Shown here one piece after another: positions 58,713-64,000 of a stretch of 64,000 bases of DNA. This stretch comes from Siphlonurus alternatus (Eukaryota; Arthropoda; Insecta; Ephemeroptera; Siphlonuridae). Where the stretch lies: the NCBI GenBank assembly GCA_949825025.1, contig OX463786.1:12743309-12807308 (forward strand). Reading direction: 5' to 3'. The stretch's first letter is position 1. Each line of letters begins with the position of its first letter. The translations under genes were made by a program, and so were the position numbers. Below the pieces are notes generated by a model. The model was not told the origin of the DNA. It was given only the letters and a program-made list of their open reading frames with translations, and searched no databases.

Positions 58713-58958
58713 ATCATTTAATTAATTTATAGGTAGAAGGATAATTTAAATGAAAACTCCCAATGCATTCCATTATTTTTTATTTCATATTTGGATACAG
58801 GCTTTGAACAGTTGATTTTTCAGAATTTTCCAAACTTTGTAACCCAACACTTGGTCTAAAATCGTGCAACAATCTTCTCTCTCTTCTTACTCATTGTCTT
58901 AATATATAATTTGTTTCAAATAATGACATAACACATATTTCTTCATATAATTTATTAA

Positions 58959-59009
58959 TTATTTTAGCTGTACAATCACGATGACATAACTGGTGACCGC
59001 TCCAATCAT
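58959..59009 (-). CDS. Gustatory receptor locus D, exon 4
   Basis: TTACAG acceptor, then MIGAVTSYVIVIVQLK and TAA. The TSYxxxxxQL signature is kept. Confidence 0.92.
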   Translation of the reverse strand: MIGAVTSYVIVIVQLK

Positions 59010-59095
59010 CTGTAACAAGTTTTACTTATTTATGTTAAGTTTACATGTCAGTTATATTTTTTAGAGCAAAGCTGTAACATCCAATGCAACTACAG

Positions 59096-59227
59096 TAAAG
59101 CCTGTATTACACGATACAATTTTGCATACAATTTTTCCTTGCAAGAAAATTTCACCTCCATACAAAAAAAAAATGGAGTTCAAGTTTTCTTGAAAGGAAA
59201 AATTGTATCGTGTAATACCGGCTTTAA
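59096..59227. repeat. MITE family F
   Basis: A palindrome with ends AAGCCTGTATTACACGATAC and GTATCGTGTAATACCGGCTT, joined by a loop around TACAAAAAAAAAATGG. It lies in intron 3 of locus D. Confidence 0.8.
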
Positions 59228-59474
59228 ATTAATTAATATGACAACTGAAAGTAAGTGATTTCTGTCCTTTTGTTCTGTTATTGAATTTTTGTATATATAG
59301 AGTACTAAATTATTTAACAAATTTGTATTTATGTAATTATACAACAGTATGTATTATACATACACATATATATACCCACTATGCGTAAAGGTTAACAAGG
59401 CTAATATATATAATGCGGGTTATAATCTTATTATTAGCGTATTAATTCTAGTTGTAAATATAATAGTTTCTTAC

Positions 59475-59564
59475 CGTAAACAGTAATGGCAAATCAACGT
59501 CAAATAATCCACAGGCAGTGAATGTATTTGGATATGATAAGATCTGATCAATGAAAATCTTAAG
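59475..59564 (-). CDS. Gustatory receptor locus D, exon 3
   Basis: 30 codons in phase 0: LKIFIDQILSYPNTF, then TACGLFDVDLPLLFT. Acceptor TTTCAG, donor GTAAGA. It resembles exon 3 of locus E (LKIFIGQTLSYPNTF) more than B or C. Confidence 0.92.
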
Positions 59565-59670
59565 CTGAAAAATTAGAGATAATTTGTTAAAATTTGTTAA
59601 CAGCAGTATAATAATAAGACTTTTTATTGAGCTATTATAATTACACATTTGAATTTTATTCTCAATGTCT

Positions 59671-59829
59671 TAAGCCTGTATTACACTTTACAATTTTACA
59701 TACGCTTTTTCCTTGCAATAAAATTTCATCTCCATACAAACATTACAAACAAATGGAGTTCAATTTTCCTTGAAAGGAAAAATTGAATGCATGAAGCTAG
59801 AAAATTATATCGTGTAATACCGGCTTTAA
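59671..59829. repeat. MITE family F
   Basis: The ends TAAGCCTGTATTACAC and GTGTAATACCGGCTTT are inverted. The interior is longer than in the copy at 59096 (GCATGAAGCTAGAAAAT inserted). It lies in intron 2 of locus D. Confidence 0.75.
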
Positions 59830-60197
59830 AAAAGATCATTTATTGCATTTATCTTGAAAGCTAGTGTGAAAAGTTATAATACTCTGATTATTGTCAGATT
59901 TTTTCGGAACATGAGAATCTTTTAAAAAACAAATATTGAAAGTATATAGGTTATTATGACCACGCCCCCTTTTTGCTAAGAAAGAAAGACATCGAAAAGG
60001 GGCATGGCAATAATATTAATGTTTGATTTTTCTTTGCACCGTTAGGAAAAATGCGCATCGAAAATTAGAGTATCATTGCATTTCTCGTTTTATTTATTTA
60101 TGTTAATAAAATAAAGTTATTACCATCATATTTTTATACAATTATTATATATGAATAGATTGAATAGAAGTGCTATATATAGGGAATAATAACATAC

Positions 60198-60266
60198 CTC
60201 TCTTGTTTCTTTTTCTCCCGTTAAACGTTTTTGCAGTCGACGAATCAAACCATGAGATTCCTTAGT
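60198..60266 (-). CDS. Gustatory receptor locus D, exon 2
   Basis: 23 codons in phase 0: TKESHGLIRRLQKRL, then TGEKETRE. Acceptor TTCCAG, donor GTATGT. It is well diverged from the AQQI type of loci A-C. Confidence 0.88.
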
Positions 60267-60329
60267 CTGGAATAGAAATATAAAAAGTTATGTAATTTTT
60301 TATTTATTCAGAATGTATAGAGATGATAT

Positions 60330-60470
60330 TGCTGATATTGTCGACCATCCAGATAGAGGTTTCGAAGTTTCCCCAGTTTAATTAAACAAGTGCTGGGATA
60401 TACGGACTAAATTCACCTTCCTGCATGCTGCATGATCTATAATCTTAAGTACAATATTCTTCTGTGCAAG
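60330..60470 (+). repeat. SINE remnant
   Basis: GTCGACCATCCAGATAGAGG, then TTTCGAAGTTTCCCCAG, resembles the body of the SINE at 46393. Both ends are lost. Confidence 0.4.
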
Positions 60471-60544
60471 AATCTTAAAAGTAATCAACATGCAAGATGA
60501 TGGAAGATGTTTTATTGTGTAAATGAGTAGAGAAATTTGAATTT

Positions 60545-60770
60545 TAGTAATTTTTTTCTATAATTTTTTTCTCTAACACCCTTTTAAAATCATGTTAATA
60601 CACAATGCTGTGATGTCATAATCTTGCAACACGTTTGTTTATGCTTGTGTGTTAAATATTACATGACTATGACGTCACAGTGTAATACGATTTTAAGGAT
60701 GTTAGAGGGTGCAAAAAAAAATATGAAGAATTTGCATTCAATTTTCGAAGTCTTCTATAAAAATACACAA
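60545..60770. repeat. MITE family E copy
   Basis: The arms CTCTAACACCCTTTTAAAAT and ATTTTAAGGATGTTAGAG are inverted, with ATGACTATGACGTCACAG inside. It lies just below the locus D first exon. Confidence 0.7.
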
Positions 60771-60884
60771 TATAAAAATTCATGTATTTTGTCTATTTCA
60801 AGAGAATAAAATTTACAATGCAATCCAATTTGTCAGTAAAAAAAGTTGTATACTGATTGTCTATTGTATAAAATACAATATTAC

Positions 60885-61772
60885 CTGCTTGGAGACGCAG
60901 CCACATGCCATGGTGATCAAAGTAAGACGGATGAAGCTTTCAAATAGCAAAATCAAGAAATCAAAGCACTGAACAGTTGCAGTTTTTTGTATGCAAAAAG
61001 GAAATATTTGAATCAAAGTTAATAAATTTCTAAGAAATAATTTTGCTAATACAAATAATAAAAAGTATTGAATTGTATTTGACCATAAAATTTGAGCTTC
61101 GATTATATTAATATAACAGTTTCTAAGTTTAATTATTTGATTATAATTATACGTTACAAAACTTAAGGATTTTAATTTATAATTAATAATTTTGAACCTT
61201 AAATATATTTCATAACAAATAATTACTATTAATTGTTCAAAAAATAACATACCAAATGATAAAAAAGTTGAACAAAATAAAACAGGAGAAAATTTATTTT
61301 GCATACGAATAAATATAATAAATGATATTAATTTAATTGAGAAAACAATAAACAAATAAATATTTATAGAATATTTATTTTTATTTGAATTTAATGATTT
61401 ATCAACATTACACAATTTGTTAATAATTTTTTCTAAAATACTGCAACTATTAAATGATATTTTCAGTACTGATATTTGTACTAAAATTTCAAAAAATTGT
61501 AAAATTAATCGAGTTCCTTTTTGATGTTTCCAATTTGCATCAAATTTATCTTTTCCGTCCATATAAATATCATAATTAGCTTTGACGTAAGTACAATGTA
61601 AAGATATGCTTAATAAAAATATAAAAATTGACGAAATTCGTAAAAATTTAGAACTTTTTATTTTTAATCTTAAATAATCAATATTTGTAAATGGTAAAAT
61701 GCACATAATTCTTGCAGCGTGTAAAACAATAGATAATTTCTTAAATACGTTTTGAGTTTTTTTACGATACAT
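60885..61772 (-). CDS. Gustatory receptor locus D, first exon
   Basis: This is a 296-codon first exon from MYRKKTQNVFKKL; in-frame ATGs at 61778 and 61793 are alternatives. It ends MACGCVSKQ with donor GTAATA. It has LPFTNIDYLRLK, CYEIYLRFKIINYKLKSL and EAQILWSNTIQYFLL before TM5. Spliced to exons 2-4 of locus D it gives 365 residues. It is the only first exon for its constant set, so D is an ordinary four-exon gene. Confidence 0.92.
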
Positions 61773-62059
61773 TTTCATAGCGACTGTCTTCATACACTGG
61801 AGTTAATAAAATGAAGCTAAATATGAAGTTTTCTCTTTCGTAATATAAATATACATAATATAGAGTACTTATATTAATTTATAAATCAATATTTTTAATT
61901 TATATGATTCAATGCTTTTCAAATTGGCAGCTGATTACGCACGATGACCTTTTGTTTTGCTAATATTAATAAAAATTAAATGCCTATAAGTTGAGTGGAT
62001 TAAATTTTAATATATATTATAATATAATTCTGCTTAATTGCAATTCTATGTCAATACAA
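61773..62059. other. Intergenic DNA between loci D and E
   Basis: A short AT-rich gap of less than 300 bp, so the promoter of D and the 3' end of E must lie here. No motif was identified. Confidence 0.4.
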
Positions 62060-62110
62060 TTACTTCAATTGTAATATTACAAATAAATAACTAGTGATGG
62101 CACCCGTCAT
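62060..62110 (-). CDS. Gustatory receptor locus E, exon 4
   Basis: TTTCAG acceptor, then MTGAITSYLFVILQLK and TAA. It carries the TSYxxxxxQL signature. Confidence 0.92.
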   Translation of the reverse strand: MTGAITSYLFVILQLK

Positions 62111-62169
62111 CTGAAAAAAACAACAAATATTAAATAATTAATTTGACAGAATAAAAAGAAAATAACTTT

Positions 62170-62640
62170 CAAGTTGTCTTTTTTTTATTGACTCAATCGA
62201 AAGAAAAGGTCAAAAATACAACCGCGTATTATTTTATGCGATTTTTATAGCAAGGCATCATATTATACTAATATGTATAATTAAAAGGGTCAAATTATCT
62301 GAATATTTCTACTGGATTGCCTGTGACGTCATTGAGCTGTTTAGACAAACGAACGGATATAAAAATCTTGTAAAAATTTAATAAACTATTGCTTGTGTTT
62401 ATTATTTGTTTCCATAGCAACGTGATTGTTTACAATTAAGTTAAACTGTATATAATATTGGTCGTCAATTTAGTCAAACAGTTCAATGACGTCACAGGCG
62501 ATGTGAATGGTACTTTGAGGTCACATGACCTCTGATTGACCTCTATTTTAGGCGTGATGCAGTACTAAAAACATCTCAGTAAAATTATAGCGTATTTTTT
62601 AATCCTTCTCTTTATTTCTCTTTCGATTAAACTAGCATTA
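62170..62640. repeat. MITE family D, diverged copy
   Basis: It shares TATTGACTCAATCGAAAGAA, GACGTCATTGAGCTGTTTAG and CAGTTCAATGACGTCACAGG with the element in B13, but the arms have drifted. It lies in intron 3 of locus E. Confidence 0.75.
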
Positions 62641-62689
62641 AAAATCAAATAATGGAATCTAATTCGGACTTCTATTGAATTTAACATAC

Positions 62690-62779
62690 TGTAAACAAGA
62701 GCTGCAAGTCAACGTTGAACAATCCACAGGCACTGAACGTGTTGGGGTAGGAGAGAGTTTGTCCGATGAAGATCTTCAG
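62690..62779 (-). CDS. Gustatory receptor locus E, exon 3
   Basis: 30 codons in phase 0: LKIFIGQTLSYPNTF, then SACGLFNVDLQLLFT. Acceptor TTTCAG, donor GTATGT. Confidence 0.92.
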
Positions 62780-63187
62780 CTGAAAATTATTGAAGAAAAA
62801 CAACAACAAATAATTATTAAAAAATATTATTAACTCCTATTTATTTATTTTTAATGACTATGCTGAATGTCAAATCTATTTACTGCAGGAGTAGAATCTA
62901 AAAAAACAGGAATAGAGGGTAGTTAGGAATGGTCAGAGTCCATACATAAAAAATTTTCCTAGGTCATAGGATGTCCGATACCGCTTAAACTATAAAATGA
63001 GTAAAGAGACCATAAAATATGAGGTTACTATGATAGTAAAAGAGATGGCTGTGGCAATAACAAAATTTTACCTATCAAATTTAGAACCTTTTAGGAATTT
63101 TGGTCAATTTTCAGACCATAATAAGTCGATATATTTTTAAAATTTAATTACTGTCAAATTAGAAATATTGTAAATTTATTATCTCAC

Positions 63188-63256
63188 CTCTTTTTTCTCA
63201 TTATCTCCCAATGAAAGTCTATGCAGTCGTTGAACGGAACCTTGGATGTCCTTGCT
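63188..63256 (-). CDS. Gustatory receptor locus E, exon 2
   Basis: 23 codons in phase 0: SKDIQGSVQRLHRLS, then LGDNEKKE. Acceptor TTTCAG, donor GTGAGA. Confidence 0.88.
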
Positions 63257-63504
63257 CTGAAATGAAAGTGACATTAATTAAATAAAATGCCCATGCATTG
63301 TGATTTGTGATAGCAATTACCCTATTAAAACTAATAAATAATAATAAATAATCAGGATGAACAAACTATACACGTATGTATACATTATTCGATATTATAC
63401 ATTAAATTATACATCAATAAATTTAATGTATTATAATTTATTTAATTGTATTATTTACGGAAAATAAAAAAAAAATTGTATTGATGTAGGTTTTCACGGT
63501 GCGA

Positions 63505-63713
63505 TGAATGTTGATTGCTAGGCAGATTTCTTTCGGGAACTCCGTGGTGGGTGTTGTTCTTCTCCGTTGGTCTTGCGACGTTTCGCCTCGCATGTTCGAG
63601 GATCAGTCGCTTGAAGATGCCTCGAACATGCGAGGCGAAATGTCGCAAGACCAACGGAGAAGAACAACACCCGCCACGGAGTTCCCGAAAGAGATCTGCC
63701 TAGCAATCAACAT
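63505..63713. repeat. GC-rich near-perfect hairpin
   Basis: GTTGATTGCTAGGCAGATTT, mirrored by GATCTGCCTAGCAATCAAC, encloses arms of about 95 bp with CATGTTCGAGG / CCTCGAACATG near the loop. It is far less AT-rich than the flanks. The short overlapping ORFs on both strands are by-products of the palindrome. It ends 20 bp from the donor of the locus E first exon. Confidence 0.88.
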
Positions 63714-63733
63714 AAAAAAAATTATACTCTTAC

Positions 63734-64000
63734 CTGATTTGAGACGATGCCACAAGCCACGGTGATAAAAACCAATCGAATCATACTTTCAGAAGAAGTC
63801 ATTATGTAAATGAGGCATTCTGATCCTTTACTTTCAGTAAGAAAGGTGGAATATATGAAAATTAAAGTTGACAAAATTCTTAAAAATAGCTTAGCTAAAG
63901 CAAATAAAAGGAACCATTGAATTGCTTTTGACCAAAGGTTTTTACAATCATGTAAAAGGTTATAACATTTTCTCAGTTCAGATAATTCTTTTAAATTAAA
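63734..64000 (-). CDS. Gustatory receptor locus E, first exon (partial)
   Basis: The last 89 codons of a first exon are in the window: ELRKCYNLLHDCKNLWSKAI before TM5, then LITV-like FITVACGIVSNQ and donor GTAAGA. The exon continues beyond the right edge. The Gln at the end and the WSKAIQWFLL form group it with locus D. Confidence 0.9.

Noticed and set aside
8064..61793. Odorant receptor (7tm_6) identity
   Set aside because: The C-terminal TSYxxxxxQL and GLFxVDxxLLF with three phase-0 introns near the end fit the Gr family better.
63451..63765. Overlapping ORFs in the GC-rich hairpin
   Set aside because: Near-identical peptides on both strands are an effect of the palindrome, not evidence of coding.
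1..64000. CRISPR array, phage or bacterial operon
   Set aside because: There are no regularly spaced direct repeats with unique spacers, and all host genes are spliced receptors.

Overview
The window looks like insect nuclear DNA. It is very AT-rich, has spliced genes, dense palindromic MITEs and LINE/SINE remnants, and its genes are chemoreceptors of the insect gustatory receptor family (Gr, 7tm_7). The order of insect cannot be fixed from the sequence. Every recognised host gene lies on the minus strand, and nothing bacterial, CRISPR-like or rRNA is present. Coordinates were worked out by hand from reading frames, donor and acceptor dinucleotides and alignment of paralogues to each other. 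No search was run.

Every receptor has the same build: one long first exon of about 294-306 codons, then three short phase-0 exons. Exon 2 has 22-23 codons. Exon 3 has 30 codons and contains ACGLFxVDLxLLF. Exon 4 has 16 codons plus stop and carries the Gr signature as TSYxxxxxQLK. I divide the array into five loci, left to right. Locus A (234-1706) has one first exon and one exon 2, and its exons 3-4 fall off the left edge. Locus B (5237-48411) has one set of exons 2-4 (7028-5237) and 19 tandem first exons over about 40 kb. Locus C (49814-58041) has one set of exons 2-4 and four first exons. Locus D (58959-61772) has one first exon. Locus E (62060 to beyond the right edge) has at least one.

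The main result is locus B. Nineteen first exons share one visible constant region, each intact copy ends in a splice donor in the same phase, and I found no other exon 2, 3 or 4 between 7.03 and 49.81 kb. The economical reading is one complex gene in which alternative first exons supply the variable N-terminus and the first six membrane segments, while a common cassette supplies the last loop and TM7. Most exons of the B9-B19 group have a conserved block of about 40 bp just upstream, with an arthropod-type initiator (TCAGT), so each probably has its own promoter. Similar architecture is known for Drosophila Gr28b and Gr39a and, as I recall, for a large Tribolium Gr locus. B1-B8 (ending WACxxVxTK) and B9-B19 (mostly ending ICGAVTxK) form two contiguous sequence groups.

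The array is turning over. Fifteen first exons of locus B look intact. B13 and B15 are each broken by one MITE, and removing it restores the frame exactly. B18 and B19 are decayed. The donor of B17 has been rewritten by a MITE that landed at its TA. C1 has a single nonsense codon. Between the exons lie several MITE families, many with TGACGTCA near the hairpin centre, two 5'-truncated LINEs, tRNA-related SINEs and microsatellites.
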